This document shows, piece by piece, positions 1 through 10,824 of a stretch of DNA of 64,000 nucleotides. Numbering within the stretch: position 1 is the stretch's first letter; the number at the start of each line of letters is the position of its first letter. Made by a program: the position numbers and the translations under genes. This DNA comes from a bacterium (lineage in GTDB: Bacteria > Bacillota > Bacilli > Lactobacillales > Streptococcaceae): assembly GCA_905221195.1 (NCBI GenBank), contig CAJNCF010000003.1:124001-188000 (forward strand), in the 5' to 3' direction. The notes under the pieces are model-generated. The model did no database searches, was not told the origin of the DNA, and saw only the letters and a list, made by a program, of their open reading frames with translations.

Positions 1-561
1 CTAGTTCCATTTAACAAACCGCCGACAATCGTTGCCCCAGAACGACTAGTTCCTGGTAAAAGGGCAAGAACTTGGAAGAGTCCGATATAGAAAGCTGTCG
101 TATAAGGAAGCTTGTCCAACTCTGTTACACTTGGCTCGATAGCACGCGCTTTATTGCGCTTTTCCAAATAGATAAAGGCAATCCCATAGATAATCAACAT
201 GAGAGCAACAGAAACCATATTATGGAAGTGGGTATCAAACCAATCATCAAACTTAAAGACAGCAAGTAAAGGCAAGGTCGCAATCAAGACCTTCAACCAT
301 AGTCTCCAAGTCTTACGAACTTCCTGCTTGTCCTTAGTCGGTTTGAAAGGATTGAGTTTATTAAAGTAAATAACCATGACCGCCAAAATAGCACCCAGCT
401 GAATTACAACATTAAACATGGACACAAAGGCTTCATTCTGATTTTGGTATTGGATAAATTCTTCTGCTAGAATCAAGTGCCCTGTACTGGAAATGGGCAA
501 CCATTCCGTAATTCCTTCAACAATCCCGAAGAAGATAGATTTTAAAATTTCAATAAGATAC
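1..561 (-). CDS. uppP: Undecaprenyl-diphosphatase UppP (BacA), C-terminus outside window
   Basis: Integral membrane enzyme that removes a phosphate from undecaprenyl pyrophosphate to recycle the lipid carrier of cell-wall synthesis. The 187 visible codons start [13 protein letters not shown] and contain the family's two signatures: the [14 protein letters not shown] segment near residues 16-29 and GTSRSGAT near the window edge. The rest of the protein lies to the left of base 1. The start is preceded by AAGGAG, and an extended -10 (TGC-TATAAT, TATAAT complement at 589-594) lies in the 63-bp gap after the DUF2207 gene, so it probably has its own promoter. Identity is secure from sequence; only the N-terminal part can be judged. 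Confidence 0.96.
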
Positions 562-624
562 ATAGATTACTCCTTTTTTCTATCTTCCATTATAGCATAC
601 TTTTTCAGTCTATGGCAGTTCTCT

Positions 625-2517
625 TTAAAAGGCGCCGATACTGCCACCGCCTCCGCCTCCAGAGAAGCCACCGCCAGAACTTCCGCTTCCAGAAGATACC
701 GAGTAGGTACTTGCTGTATTTGCGACGCTGGCATAATGGCTCATTTGCGCGCTTGAATGATAAAACATACTGTGCCAGCCATAAGCTACATAGAGATTGA
801 TATCTGGATTTTCCACTTGGATATGATGAACCTTCATCAAATGACTAACCTTATCCGCATAGCCAAATAAGGTCGCATAGACCAAGAGGCGATTCCAGAC
901 CACAATACTTTCCAGCTCAGCCTGATCCAATCGTGCAATCTCACGTAACATATTTTCAAAACTTGTCCAGAGATAGTAGACTTCAGCTCCCGCTTTATTT
1001 AGAACACCATCACGATTATCTAGTCGAAGCTTCCAATAATAGAAAACAGCCAAAACCAAACCTATAAAACCAAGTATTGGCAAGGGTAGGTAAAGATAGT
1101 CATGAACGTCTAAACTGTACAAGAACAAACCAAATCCAATAAATAAGGGCAAGATAGTGGAGAGTCCCATCCCCACTTGCAAAGCCTTCTCCCCACCAGT
1201 TAAAGGACGATAATAATCTGGAAGCCCCCAGAAGGAAACTCGATTTCTTACCCCTTCTTGCATCTCTTTTAATGCTTCTTCGAAAGAAGATTTGAGCTGA
1301 CGCCCCTTTGCTTGAATCCGTTTTTCATCAGAGACTTTTGCCCCACGATAAAGACTATCAGATACCTTGTAATCCGCAAACAAGTTGGAAAGAGTAGCTT
1401 CTTTTTTGCCTGAAAAGGCCAGATTTAAGCAGTCTTTCTCAAAACTTGACAAACCATCTTCTTCCACAAGCCTCAAGCCAACTGCGTCTCCTTCTGAAAT
1501 AATAGAGACATTCCCACGGTCTATCACATCTAACAAGGTAGCTTGAATAAGTTGGTCAAAGGTGAATTTGCCAACCCCCTTGACTAAGGGACTCACTTCC
1601 TCCAACGAGGTCGAGTAGACAGCCTCCGATAAAACCATAGGCTCTAATTCCATTGGTGGTTCATAGAGACGATGATTTTTGGCATATTTGACTGAAGGAG
1701 TGGTCTTTCTTCTATAGATAAAATAGAAACAGACACTCAGTAACAAGGAGATAGAAAGTATCGAAGGAAAGACCCAAGTAACGAGTTGTCTACTCTGAGC
1801 TTTTTCTCTAACAATCGAGTCTTCTATCTTATTAAACTCTTCTAAGTGATTCCCTTTCAAGCCCTGATCCCTAGCGCTAGCAAAATCAGTTCGAGGCCAG
1901 TAGGCATGCAATTCAACTCCACGCTTAGACGGAAGATTGTCCAAACGAATAGTATAATCAAAGCTACTCTTTTCAATCGTTCCCTCTCTAAAAAGTTTGC
2001 CTGTGTGGAAAAAGAGTTTTTCAGCCCCCTTATCACCCCTTACATGAAATTCAAACTTGCCAATAGCCCCTGAACTATCTGTTAAAGGTTGCCAATTTAA
2101 TTCAGCAATGTCATCATATAGAAAAAGCAAATTTTTTAAGTTCCAGGTGAGGTCAACTTCAACTATGTCGCCATCCTGACCTGGATTGTAGACTTTCACA
2201 GTATAACCATTCGCTTCTTCTATCACTTCGCTAGTAACATCTGTCAGTTCAGCACCATTTTTCGAGGCCTGAACCTTTGGATGAGGATCAATGTCAAATC
2301 CGCTAGGCATCTTGCCAGCACGTCCAAGCCCCACGATTTGGCCCTTAAAGTCCTCCTCAAACTGATAAACTATCTTCTGTCTAAATTCCGCCGTATTGTC
2401 TGCATGAATATACAAATCCCCTTGGTAGGAGTTTATCTTGAAATCAATGGCAAAAACAGAGAGTGGCAGAAGGCAAAACAAGCCTAAGACCAGTAAGAAA
2501 AAAGTTTTTTTCATCAA
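625..2517 (-). CDS. DUF2207-family membrane protein
   Basis: 630-residue protein of unknown biochemical role, predicted to face the cell exterior. It has an N-terminal signal peptide (MMKKTFFLLVLGLFCLLPLS, cleavage near residue 23) and a long extracytoplasmic beta-rich DUF2207 domain (about residues 25-235). A membrane helix lies near 245-265, followed by a cytoplasmic stretch with basic segments and two more hydrophobic helices around 455-510. The C-terminal tail is almost pure glycine and serine (GGGFSGGGGGGSIGAF). That order is typical of DUF2207 proteins of Firmicutes. It lies directly upstream of uppP in the same direction, which hints at a cell-envelope link, but no function can be assigned. 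Confidence 0.85.
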   Translation of the reverse strand: MMKKTFFLLVLGLFCLLPLSVFAIDFKINSYQGDLYIHADNTAEFRQKIVYQFEEDFKGQIVGLGRAGKMPSGFDIDPHPKVQASKNGAELTDVTSEVIEEANGYTVKVYNPGQDGDIVEVDLTWNLKNLLFLYDDIAELNWQPLTDSSGAIGKFEFHVRGDKGAEKLFFHTGKLFREGTIEKSSFDYTIRLDNLPSKRGVELHAYWPRTDFASARDQGLKGNHLEEFNKIEDSIVREKAQSRQLVTWVFPSILSISLLLSVCFYFIYRRKTTPSVKYAKNHRLYEPPMELEPMVLSEAVYSTSLEEVSPLVKGVGKFTFDQLIQATLLDVIDRGNVSIISEGDAVGLRLVEEDGLSSFEKDCLNLAFSGKKEATLSNLFADYKVSDSLYRGAKVSDEKRIQAKGRQLKSSFEEALKEMQEGVRNRVSFWGLPDYYRPLTGGEKALQVGMGLSTILPLFIGFGLFLYSLDVHDYLYLPLPILGFIGLVLAVFYYWKLRLDNRDGVLNKAGAEVYYLWTSFENMLREIARLDQAELESIVVWNRLLVYATLFGYADKVSHLMKVHHIQVENPDINLYVAYGWHSMFYHSSAQMSHYASVANTASTYSVSSGSGSSGGGFSGGGGGGSIGAF

Positions 2518-2652
2518 TTAAGCCCCCTTTTTATCTTTGCTATCATTATATCATTTTTTCTCAAGTAAGGGCTTACCTATATTGAAAAATAGAGTTTTTT
2601 TCGATAAAATAGGAGACAGTTATTTTTTAATAGATTAGAAATAGGAGAAATC

Positions 2653-4218
2653 ATGAGAAAAATATACTTATCTATTTTCACAAGTCTCTTGCTGATGCTA
2701 GGATTTGTCAATGTTGCTCAAGCCGATGAATATTTACGCATCGGGATGGAAGCAGCATATGCCCCCTTTAACTGGACCCAGGATGATGACAGCAATGGAG
2801 CTGTCAAAATCGATGGAACCAACCAGTACGCCAATGGATACGATGTCCAGATTGCCAAGAAAATTGCTAAGGACTTAGGCAAAGAGCCTTTGGTTGTTAA
2901 AACCAAGTGGGAAGGTCTAGTCCCTGCCCTTACTTCTGGTAAGATTGATATGATTATCGCAGGTATGAGTCCTACTGCCGAACGCAAACAAGAAATCGCC
3001 TTTTCAAGCAGTTACTACACTAGCGAACCTGTCTTACTCATCAAAAAAGATTCTGCCTATGCAAATGCTAAATCTTTGGATGACTTTAATGGTGCGAAAA
3101 TCACTTCCCAACAAGGTGTTTACCTTTATGACTTGATTGGTCAAATCTCAGGTGCTAAAAAAGAAACTGCCATGGGAGACTTCGCTCAAATGCGCCAAGC
3201 ACTTGAGGCTGGTGTCATCGATGCTTATGTTTCTGAGCGCCCTGAAGCACTGACTGCCGAAGTTGCTAACTCTAAGTTCAAGATGGTTCAAGTAGAACCA
3301 GGTTTCAAAACTGGAGAAGAAGATACAGCTATTGCCATTGGACTTCGTAAAGATGACAATCGTATTAGCCAGATCAATGCCAGCATTGAAACTATTTCAA
3401 AAGATGAGCAAGTTGCCCTGATGGATCGTATGATCAAGGAACAACCTGCCGAAGCTACAACAACTGAAGAGACTAGCAGTAGTTTCTTTAACCAAGTCGC
3501 TAAAATTCTTTCTGAAAACTGGCAACAACTCTTGCGTGGTGCTGGTATCACTCTTTTAATCTCTATCGTCGGAACCATCATAGGTCTCATTATTGGACTT
3601 GCCATTGGTGTTTTCCGTACTGCTCCTCTCTCTGAGAATAAAGCCATTTATGGCCTACAAAAACTAGTCGGCTGGATTCTCAATGTCTATATCGAAATTT
3701 TCCGTGGTACACCTATGATCGTTCAATCGATGGTTATCTACTATGGAACTGCTCAAGCTTTCGGTATCAACCTTGACCGCACACTGGCTGCTATCTTCAT
3801 CGTTTCAATCAACACTGGTGCCTACATGACTGAAATCGTCCGTGGTGGTATCCTAGCAGTTGACAAGGGACAATTTGAAGCTGCTACTGCTCTTGGTATG
3901 ACTCATAACCAAACCATGCGTAAGATTGTCTTACCTCAGGTAGTCCGTAACATCCTACCAGCAACTGGTAATGAATTTGTCATCAATATCAAAGATACAT
4001 CTGTATTGAACGTTATCTCTGTTGTCGAACTTTATTTCTCAGGAAATACCGTGGCAACTCAAACCTATCAATACTTCCAGACATTTACAATCATCGCCGT
4101 GATTTACTTTGTCCTCACCTTCACCGTAACACGTATCCTCCGCTTCATCGAGCGCCGAATGGATATGGATACCTATACTACAGGTGCTAATCAAATGCAA
4201 ACGGAGGATTTGAAATAA
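2653..4218 (+). CDS. Amino-acid ABC transporter, substrate-binding protein fused to permease
   Basis: 521-residue fusion. A signal peptide (residues 1-24, ending VAQADE) leads into a type 3 periplasmic-binding-protein domain (about 25-265) with the usual [11 protein letters not shown] start and GMSPTAERK motif. A His/Glu/Gln/Arg/Opp-type permease domain follows (about 290-505), containing the EAA-loop sequence [21 protein letters not shown]. Such fusions serve glutamine and other polar amino acids in streptococci and need only an ATPase partner, which is the next gene. The stop codon overlaps that gene's start (TAATG). The exact substrate cannot be read from sequence. AGGAG lies before the ATG at 2653. 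Confidence 0.93.
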   Translation: MRKIYLSIFTSLLLMLGFVNVAQADEYLRIGMEAAYAPFNWTQDDDSNGAVKIDGTNQYANGYDVQIAKKIAKDLGKEPLVVKTKWEGLVPALTSGKIDMIIAGMSPTAERKQEIAFSSSYYTSEPVLLIKKDSAYANAKSLDDFNGAKITSQQGVYLYDLIGQISGAKKETAMGDFAQMRQALEAGVIDAYVSERPEALTAEVANSKFKMVQVEPGFKTGEEDTAIAIGLRKDDNRISQINASIETISKDEQVALMDRMIKEQPAEATTTEETSSSFFNQVAKILSENWQQLLRGAGITLLISIVGTIIGLIIGLAIGVFRTAPLSENKAIYGLQKLVGWILNVYIEIFRGTPMIVQSMVIYYGTAQAFGINLDRTLAAIFIVSINTGAYMTEIVRGGILAVDKGQFEAATALGMTHNQTMRKIVLPQVVRNILPATGNEFVINIKDTSVLNVISVVELYFSGNTVATQTYQYFQTFTIIAVIYFVLTFTVTRILRFIERRMDMDTYTTGANQMQTEDLK

Positions 4219-4958
4219 TGACACAAGCAATCCTTGAAATTAAACACCTCAAAAAATCCTATGGACAAAACGAAGTGCTAAAAGATATTTCTCTCACTGT
4301 CCATAAGGGAGAAGTCATCTCTATCATCGGAAGCTCTGGAAGCGGAAAATCGACCTTCCTACGCTCCATTAACCTACTTGAAACGCCAACCGATGGACAA
4401 ATCCTTTATCATGGACAAAACGTCCTCGAAAAAGGCTATGACCTCACGCAATACCGTGAAAAGTTGGGAATGGTGTTCCAATCCTTTAATCTCTTTGAGA
4501 ATCTCAACGTTCTTGAAAACACAATCGTCGCTCAGACGACTGTCCTTAAACGCGAACGTACAGAAGCTGAAAAAATTGCCAAAGAAAACTTAGAAAAAGT
4601 CGGTATGGGAGAGCGCTACTGGCAAGCGAAGCCAAAACAACTCTCAGGTGGTCAAAAACAACGTGTGGCCATCGCTCGCGCCCTTTCAATGAATCCTGAC
4701 GCCATTCTCTTTGATGAACCAACATCAGCTCTCGATCCAGAAATGGTTGGAGAAGTCCTTAAAATCATGCAGGAACTAGCCCAAGAGGGCTTGACTATGA
4801 TTGTAGTAACCCACGAGATGGAATTCGCTCATGATGTCTCCCACCGTGTTATCTTTATGGATAAGGGTGTGATTGCTGAAGAAGGTAAACCAGAAGACCT
4901 CTTCACCAATCCTAAAGAAGACCGTACAAAAGAGTTCCTTCAACGCTATCTCAAATAA
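4218..4958 (+). CDS. glnQ: Polar amino-acid ABC transporter ATP-binding protein (GlnQ-type)
   Basis: 246-residue ATPase that powers the preceding binding-protein/permease fusion. Walker [10 protein letters not shown] lies at residues 38-46, the Q-loop at VFQSFNLF, the signature [15 protein letters not shown] near 142, Walker [15 protein letters not shown] near 164 and the switch histidine in VVTHEMEFA. The length is normal for the family. The start codon overlaps the upstream stop, indicating translational coupling in a two-gene operon closed by a terminator hairpin just downstream. Glutamine is the likeliest substrate by family, but other polar amino acids are possible. Confidence 0.93.
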   Translation: MTQAILEIKHLKKSYGQNEVLKDISLTVHKGEVISIIGSSGSGKSTFLRSINLLETPTDGQILYHGQNVLEKGYDLTQYREKLGMVFQSFNLFENLNVLENTIVAQTTVLKRERTEAEKIAKENLEKVGMGERYWQAKPKQLSGGQKQRVAIARALSMNPDAILFDEPTSALDPEMVGEVLKIMQELAQEGLTMIVVTHEMEFAHDVSHRVIFMDKGVIAEEGKPEDLFTNPKEDRTKEFLQRYLK

Positions 4959-4964
4959 AAAGAA

Positions 4965-4992
4965 AAGGCTGCATCGATCGTGCAGTCTTTTT
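4965..4992 (+). terminator. Intrinsic terminator of the amino-acid ABC operon
   Basis: Hairpin GCTGCA / TGCAGT around a short loop, followed by CTTTTT, begins seven bases after the ATPase stop codon. It fits a plus-strand rho-independent terminator. Confidence 0.75.
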
Positions 4993-5048
4993 GCTGTCCT
5001 CAAAATGAAAAGGCAGACCCAATTCAAGAATCCGCCATTATCCAAAGA

Positions 5049-5264
5049 TTAATCTTCAAATTTTTCATGATTTTTTTCATAGAAATCAATTAAACCTAGA
5101 GCTGTTTCAAATGAAATATTTTTTACTTTTGCACGACCCTGCGCTAGAGCAATGATAGACATTTCACGCGCATTCGTTTCTTTAGAGATACGGTAGCCTG
5201 TGATTTTCTTATCACGAACCCAGCCAACAACTGATTCTACTTTTTCAAAGTTTGACTTAGCCAT
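5049..5264 (-). CDS. Small helix-turn-helix-like protein
   Basis: 71-residue soluble protein without a recognised name. The segment ITGYRISKETNAREMSIIALAQG (about residues 21-43) looks like a two-helix DNA-binding unit of Xre/resolvase style. The rest is helical and acidic at the end. It has a very good promoter: TTGACA (complement 5321-5326), 17-bp spacer, TAGAAT (complement 5298-5303), and an AGGAG ribosome site. It is monocistronic, convergent with the ABC operon. A small regulator is a reasonable guess, but target and role are unknown. Confidence 0.7.
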   Translation of the reverse strand: MAKSNFEKVESVVGWVRDKKITGYRISKETNAREMSIIALAQGRAKVKNISFETALGLIDFYEKNHEKFED

Positions 5265-5297
5265 GTCCTTCTCCTATTTTCTTCTTTACGATATATT

Positions 5298-5326
5298 ATT
5301 CTATACGTTTTTATGTCTTTTGTCAA
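5298..5326 (-). promoter_or_regulatory. Sigma-A promoter of the small HTH-like gene
   Basis: TTGACA-17-TAGAAT read on the minus strand, about 35 bases upstream of the ATG at 5264. Confidence 0.75.
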
Positions 5327-5638
5327 TAAAAAAACATATATTCAATAAAATAAAAGATTTTTATTTTTCTTACTTCTTTTTTAAAGCCGATAATATATAG
5401 GTTTTTACTTACTATAAACCATTAGCAACTACCTAAAAAATAATTGTATTATTAAACTTCAAATATGTAAGAATATTCATATAAACTACATACCAGCTAC
5501 TCAATAGGATAGACAGGAGTCTTATTTAAGTAATTCTATACATTCCTTTAAAATGGTTAAAGCTACCAAAGATAATATTCTCCTCTGATTACCTCTTAAC
5601 TATCTCTTTCCTTTCTCCTTATCCGAGATTCCTTCCTG

Positions 5639-5782
5639 TCATGCTTTAAAGCTTATTTTCTTTTTCAACTGGTACAATGGACTTGTCTCATCAGCTTTTA
5701 CATATTCTTTTCAAACACCAACTTCATAGTCAGCACCTAGAATATGACTTCCTAATGTCACAAACTTTTCTACTACTCTCAT
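5639..5782 (-). pseudogene. Relic of a short coding sequence
   Basis: Within the AT-rich gap between the HTH-like gene and ilvA, one minus-strand frame reads MRVVEKFVTLGSHILGADYE, runs three more codons, then has an in-frame TGA (possibly once TGG) and continues KEYVKADETSPLYQLKKKIS to a second stop. The composition is protein-like, unlike the AT-only sequence on both sides. I do not recognise the family. The remainder of 5330-5900 shows no other supportable gene. Confidence 0.35.
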
Positions 5783-5908
5783 TTTACAAGTATCAAATTG
5801 ATTTTATCAATTAAGTCTCCAAATCTGCCTCATAAATACTGATTATTTTCTCTATTTGCTATTATATTTAGACAATTTTTAAATTAGTTATATATAAGAT
5901 ATTGTATT

Positions 5909-6049
5909 TTAAATAGTATCCTTATATATAGCAAGTAATTCTTTTTTATTATTATAAACTGAAACAAAAATAATAGGTACTATAATAAGTTGTAGTAGAA
6001 ATAGTAGGATAGTTTTCCTAAGTTCATAGGAATCGCCCCCTTTCTTCAT
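5909..6049 (-). CDS. Possible small membrane peptide ORF, with an alternative nested 15-residue ORF
   Basis: Two overlapping short frames sit behind a strong promoter. The longer one (46 residues from MKKGGDSYELRK) has one hydrophobic helix (ILLFLLQLIIVPIIFVSVY) and a charged tail, but its ATG lies at the predicted transcription start, so it would be nearly leaderless. The shorter one (6027 to 5980, peptide MNLGKLSYYFYYNLL) has a proper Shine-Dalgarno (AAAGGGGG) 8-9 bases upstream of its ATG. A hairpin TTCCTA/TAGGAA overlaps that start codon. Neither matches a family I know. It could be a signalling peptide, a toxin-like peptide or a regulatory RNA. Confidence 0.35.
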   Translation of the reverse strand: MKKGGDSYELRKTILLFLLQLIIVPIIFVSVYNNKKELLAIYKDTI

Positions 6050-6053
6050 CCTC

Positions 6054-6082
6054 ATTATAGCACCTATACATCAGTTGTGCAA
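6054..6082 (-). promoter_or_regulatory. Promoter of an independent short transcript downstream of ilvA
   Basis: TTGCAC (complement 6077-6082), 17-bp spacer, perfect TATAAT (complement 6054-6059). It lies between the ilvA stop and the small ORFs, pointing away from ilvA, so it should make a separate short RNA starting near 6047. Confidence 0.65.
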
Positions 6083-6108
6083 ATAATATGATATTTTTTT
6101 ATTAGTCC

Positions 6109-7359
6109 TCAGACAAGCATATTATAGAGCGTTTCATTACCATTTAAGTTAATATAAGCTGGATCAAAACCTTCCATTCGACGAATCAATCCTGCATAAT
6201 CATGCTTATCTGCCAAGGCAATCCCAATCAATACTGGTCCTGTTCCCTTGCTAGCTCGTTTGATATACTCAAAACGTGTGATATCATCATTTGGCCCTAG
6301 GATATCATTTACAAATTCACGCAAAGCTCCTGGACGTTGTGGGAAGTTGACCACAAAGTAATGCTTAATCCCATCATAAATCAAGGCACGCTCTTCCATT
6401 TCTGGCATACGGTTGATATCATTATTTCCTCCAGAAATGATACAACAAATGGTTTTCCCCTTGATATATTCAGCTAAAACCTCTAAAGAGGCGATACTAG
6501 CTGCTCCAGCAGGCTCTGCTACAATCCCTTGTTTAGAGTAGAGATCAATCAAGGTTTCAGAAATCAGCCCCTCATCAACACCTACTAAGGTTTGAACATG
6601 TTGACGAGTTGCTTCATAGGTCAATTGACCTACTTTTTGTACAGCAATCCCATCCGCAAATTTGTCAATTTCCTTGAGTTTGACTGGACCACCAGCTTCA
6701 AAGGCAGCCTTCATGGAACGCGCTCCATTCGCCTCTACTCCGATAACCTCGATCTCTGGACTTGTTTCCTTGATATAGGTAGAAACCCCAGCAATGAGAC
6801 CGCCACCACCAACAGGAACCAAGACAGCATCAAAATCAATCGATTCTTTTCGAGCTTCTTCTAAAATCTCATAAGCAACAGTCCCTTGACCTGCTTGGAC
6901 ATGGGCATCATCAAAGGGATCAATAAAGGTACGATTTTCAGAAACTGTAAATTCTTGAGCTGCCTTAGCAGAAGCATCAAAGGTATCTCCAACTAGTTTA
7001 ATGGTTACGAACTCCCCACCAAAAAAGCGAACCTGCCCAATCTTTTGTTGCGGAGTAGTAATGGGCATAAAGATAGTAGCAGGAATTTTCATCTCATTAC
7101 AAGTATAGGCAACTCCCTGCGCATGATTTCCCGCAGAAGCACAGACCACCCCACGCTCACGCTCTTCCTTGCTGAGCTGAGAAATAGCATAATAGGCACC
7201 ACGAATTTTAAAAGAACGAACACGTTGGGCATTTTCCTTTTTCAAATAAATCTTAGCACCATACTTCTCCGATAAATAATGATCATAATCCAGTGGGGTA
7301 TTCACAACCACACCGTTCAAGACCTTGTGAGCCTTGATGATATCTTTTGAACTTAACAT
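6109..7359 (-). CDS. ilvA: Threonine ammonia-lyase IlvA (biosynthetic threonine dehydratase)
   Basis: 416-residue PLP enzyme converting threonine to 2-oxobutanoate, the entry to isoleucine synthesis. The PLP lysine is K51 in RSFKIRGAY; the phosphate-binding glycine loop GGGGLIAG lies near residue 190. A single ACT-like regulatory domain occupies the last ~90 residues (HYFVVNFPQRPGALREF), the short form usual in Firmicutes. It lies downstream of ilvBN and ilvC in the same direction, but a terminator hairpin separates it from ilvC, so it may be transcribed separately or by read-through. AGGAG precedes the ATG. Confidence 0.96.
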   Translation of the reverse strand: MLSSKDIIKAHKVLNGVVVNTPLDYDHYLSEKYGAKIYLKKENAQRVRSFKIRGAYYAISQLSKEERERGVVCASAGNHAQGVAYTCNEMKIPATIFMPITTPQQKIGQVRFFGGEFVTIKLVGDTFDASAKAAQEFTVSENRTFIDPFDDAHVQAGQGTVAYEILEEARKESIDFDAVLVPVGGGGLIAGVSTYIKETSPEIEVIGVEANGARSMKAAFEAGGPVKLKEIDKFADGIAVQKVGQLTYEATRQHVQTLVGVDEGLISETLIDLYSKQGIVAEPAGAASIASLEVLAEYIKGKTICCIISGGNNDINRMPEMEERALIYDGIKHYFVVNFPQRPGALREFVNDILGPNDDITRFEYIKRASKGTGPVLIGIALADKHDYAGLIRRMEGFDPAYINLNGNETLYNMLV

Positions 7360-7428
7360 CTTTTTCTCCTAGACTATTCATACTATCACAATCCATCCTC
7401 TAAAAAGAAAGATGAATTGATTATAAAA

Positions 7429-7452
7429 GCGAGTTAGGTCCCCCCAACTCGC
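7429..7452 (-). terminator. Terminator after ilvC
   Basis: GCGAGTT/AACTCGC stem with a C-rich (plus strand) loop, followed on the minus strand by TTTTATAA. It sits between the ilvC stop and the ilvA start. Confidence 0.8.
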
Positions 7453-7473
7453 CTTCACCTTAATTTCTATAAA

Positions 7474-8529
<1,056 letters not shown>

Positions 8530-8561
8530 TTAGGCTGGATTAACAAATTTAAGTTGGATTT

Positions 8562-9038
8562 TTAGTCGCGGGTAAATCCAGTTGCACCCGTTCTAGCAAT
8601 ATTGCGAATACCGTATGGTCGAATGACTCGCAATAGAGCTTCACTCTTTTCAGCATCTCCTGTCATCTGAATGGTAATCGTGCTTGGCGCTACATCCACC
8701 ACCGTTGCACGGAAAGGTTGAATAATCGCTAAAATCTCAGCTCGCTTCTCAGCTGGCGCCGACATCTTAACCAAAATCACCTCGCGCTCCAAATGAGGCT
8801 TGTCTGTAATATCTCGAATGCGAATCACATCAATCTGACGATTGAGTTGCTTGATGATTTGCTCCACTTCATCATGTGAAGCTACATCAATAATAATGGT
8901 GATACGCGATACATTCGGATCTTCTGTTGCTCCAACAGAGATACTTTCGATATTAACCTGACGACGAGACAGAACGCCAGTAAAGCGGTTGAGTACTCCT
9001 GAACGATTTTGTAGTTTTGCTGTTAACATTCTACGCAT
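8562..9038 (-). CDS. ilvN: Acetolactate synthase small (regulatory) subunit IlvN
   Basis: 158 residues: an N-terminal ACT domain (MLTAKLQNRSGVLNRFTGVL, about 4-78) that binds valine in this family, and a C-terminal ALS_ss domain. It stabilises and feedback-regulates IlvB. Its start overlaps the ilvB stop by 8 bp, a coupling typical of the pair. Confidence 0.96.
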   Translation of the reverse strand: MRRMLTAKLQNRSGVLNRFTGVLSRRQVNIESISVGATEDPNVSRITIIIDVASHDEVEQIIKQLNRQIDVIRIRDITDKPHLEREVILVKMSAPAEKRAEILAIIQPFRATVVDVAPSTITIQMTGDAEKSEALLRVIRPYGIRNIARTGATGFTRD

Positions 9039-10731
9039 GGAACTTCACCCCCAACATCTCATGATTACTCTTACCAGCTGGTACCATTGGTAACACCTGT
9101 TCCTTACGAGAAATATCTACCTCGATTAGCATAGGAACATCCTCAGTGATGACTTCAAGGTCTTGAGCCAAGGTCTCAGGATTGTCAAACTTATAGTTTT
9201 TAATACCATAAGCTTGTGCCATCAATTGAAAATCAGGAAGGGTATCAAAGACTGACTCAGATGTTCTACCTTCATAGAAGGATTCCTGCCACTGACGAAC
9301 CATTCCAAGCGAATGATTGTTCAGCATAACCACCTTGATTGGCACCTTGTAAATATTCAAAATAGCCAATTCCTGGTTGGTCATTTGGAAACCACCATCC
9401 CCAACAAACAAGATCACTTCCTTATCTGGGTTAGCAATTTTAGCACCAATTGCTGCTGGAATTCCGAATCCCATGGTTCCCAAACCACCTGAAGTCACTA
9501 ACTGACGCTCATTTTGGTATGGATAATACTGAGCTGTCCACATTTGGTGTTGTCCAACGTCTGTTACCACAATGGCATCTCCGTTGGTCAATTCACCAAT
9601 GCGTTCAATAACGGCTTGCGGTTGAACCACACGCTCTTTCTTATCATAAGAACGAACGCGGTTCTTGTCTTTCGTGACTTTCTCAATCCATTTCTCAGTA
9701 TTGTTATGAACGATTGGTTCTGCCAACAACATTTGCAAGGCTTTCTTAGCGTCTCCAACTACAGGAATATCCGCACTGATAATCTTGCCAATCTCGGCTG
9801 GGTCAATATCAATGTGAGCAACCTTGGCATTCTTAGCGAAGGTCTTAGGATTTCCTGTCAAGCGGTCATCGAAACGGCAACCAATACTAATCATAAAGTC
9901 AGCTTCCGTCATGGCAATATTAGCTGCGAAAGATCCGTGCATGCCTCCCATTCCAAGGAAGAGTGGGTGAGTCGTTGCAATCGTACCTTGCCCCAAAAGA
10001 CTGGTTACCACTGGAATTTGGTAACGTTCTGCAAATTCATTTAATTCTGCAGCAGCTTCAGCATAACTAATTCCACCACCAGCTAGCAAGACTGGCTTTT
10101 TAGCCTTAGATAATTGCTTCAAGATTTTCTTAATTTGCATATCATTTGGCTCAAGAGTTGGCTGATAGCTTGGTAGATTGACTTCTGGTGAATAGATGAA
10201 GTCTGTTTCTAAAGCAGATACGTCTTTAGGTAGGTCAATGACAACTGGCCCTGGTCGACCTGTAGTTGCGATATGGACAGCTTCCGTAATGATACGAGGG
10301 ATATCAGCTGTCTCACGAACTTGGTAATTGTACTTAGTGATTGGCATGGTAATTCCCACGATATCTGCCTCCTGAAAGGCATCTTTCCCAATCCCTGCTC
10401 GCGCCACCTGACCTGTAAAGACCAAAAGGGGAACGCTATCGCTCATGGCATCTGCAATCCCTGTAATGGCATTTGTTGCTCCTGGTCCGCTAGTGACGAC
10501 GGCAACACCCAACTTTCCAGTTGATTTGGCATAACCTTCAGCTTCATGCAAACAACCTTGCTCATGGCGTCCTAGAATGTGGCGAATGCCTTTAAAATTA
10601 TATATCGCATCATAAAAAGGCAAGACCGCACCACCAGGATAACCAAAGATGGTATCAATTCCTAAATCACGAAGTGTTTCCAAAACTAGGTCCGACCCCG
10701 TCTTAGGAGATTCTAAACTGATTTTCTCCAT
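9031..10731 (-). CDS. ilvB: Acetolactate synthase large (catalytic) subunit IlvB
   Basis: 566-residue thiamine-diphosphate enzyme condensing pyruvate with pyruvate or 2-oxobutanoate. The catalytic glutamate is E57 in GRHEQGCLHEAEGYA. The ThDP/Mg motif GDGGFQM lies around residue 440 in the C-terminal domain, and the central FAD-binding-like domain is present. The length is normal for the biosynthetic (FAD-type) enzyme. First gene of the branched-chain operon, with a promoter and CodY-like box upstream. Confidence 0.97.
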   Translation of the reverse strand: MEKISLESPKTGSDLVLETLRDLGIDTIFGYPGGAVLPFYDAIYNFKGIRHILGRHEQGCLHEAEGYAKSTGKLGVAVVTSGPGATNAITGIADAMSDSVPLLVFTGQVARAGIGKDAFQEADIVGITMPITKYNYQVRETADIPRIITEAVHIATTGRPGPVVIDLPKDVSALETDFIYSPEVNLPSYQPTLEPNDMQIKKILKQLSKAKKPVLLAGGGISYAEAAAELNEFAERYQIPVVTSLLGQGTIATTHPLFLGMGGMHGSFAANIAMTEADFMISIGCRFDDRLTGNPKTFAKNAKVAHIDIDPAEIGKIISADIPVVGDAKKALQMLLAEPIVHNNTEKWIEKVTKDKNRVRSYDKKERVVQPQAVIERIGELTNGDAIVVTDVGQHQMWTAQYYPYQNERQLVTSGGLGTMGFGIPAAIGAKIANPDKEVILFVGDGGFQMTNQELAILNIYKVPIKVVMLNNHSLGMVRQWQESFYEGRTSESVFDTLPDFQLMAQAYGIKNYKFDNPETLAQDLEVITEDVPMLIEVDISRKEQVLPMVPAGKSNHEMLGVKFHA

Positions 10732-10769
10732 TGTTCCCCTTTCTCTTCACTTAAAAATAACTTGTTACT

Positions 10770-10824
10770 ATCATACCATTTTTTCAAGATTTTTCAAGAG
10801 AAAAGAAGAAATTTTCTGAATTTT
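10770..10824 (-). promoter_or_regulatory. ilvB promoter with CodY-like box
   Basis: TTGAAA (complement 10792-10797), 16-bp spacer, TATGAT (complement 10770-10775). Thirteen bases upstream of the -35 is AATTTTCTGAATTTT (10810-10824), two mismatches from the CodY consensus AATTTTCWGAAAATT. CodY repression of ilv genes in rich medium is established in Gram-positives; the site here is inferred. The leader is too short for a T-box. Confidence 0.6.
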
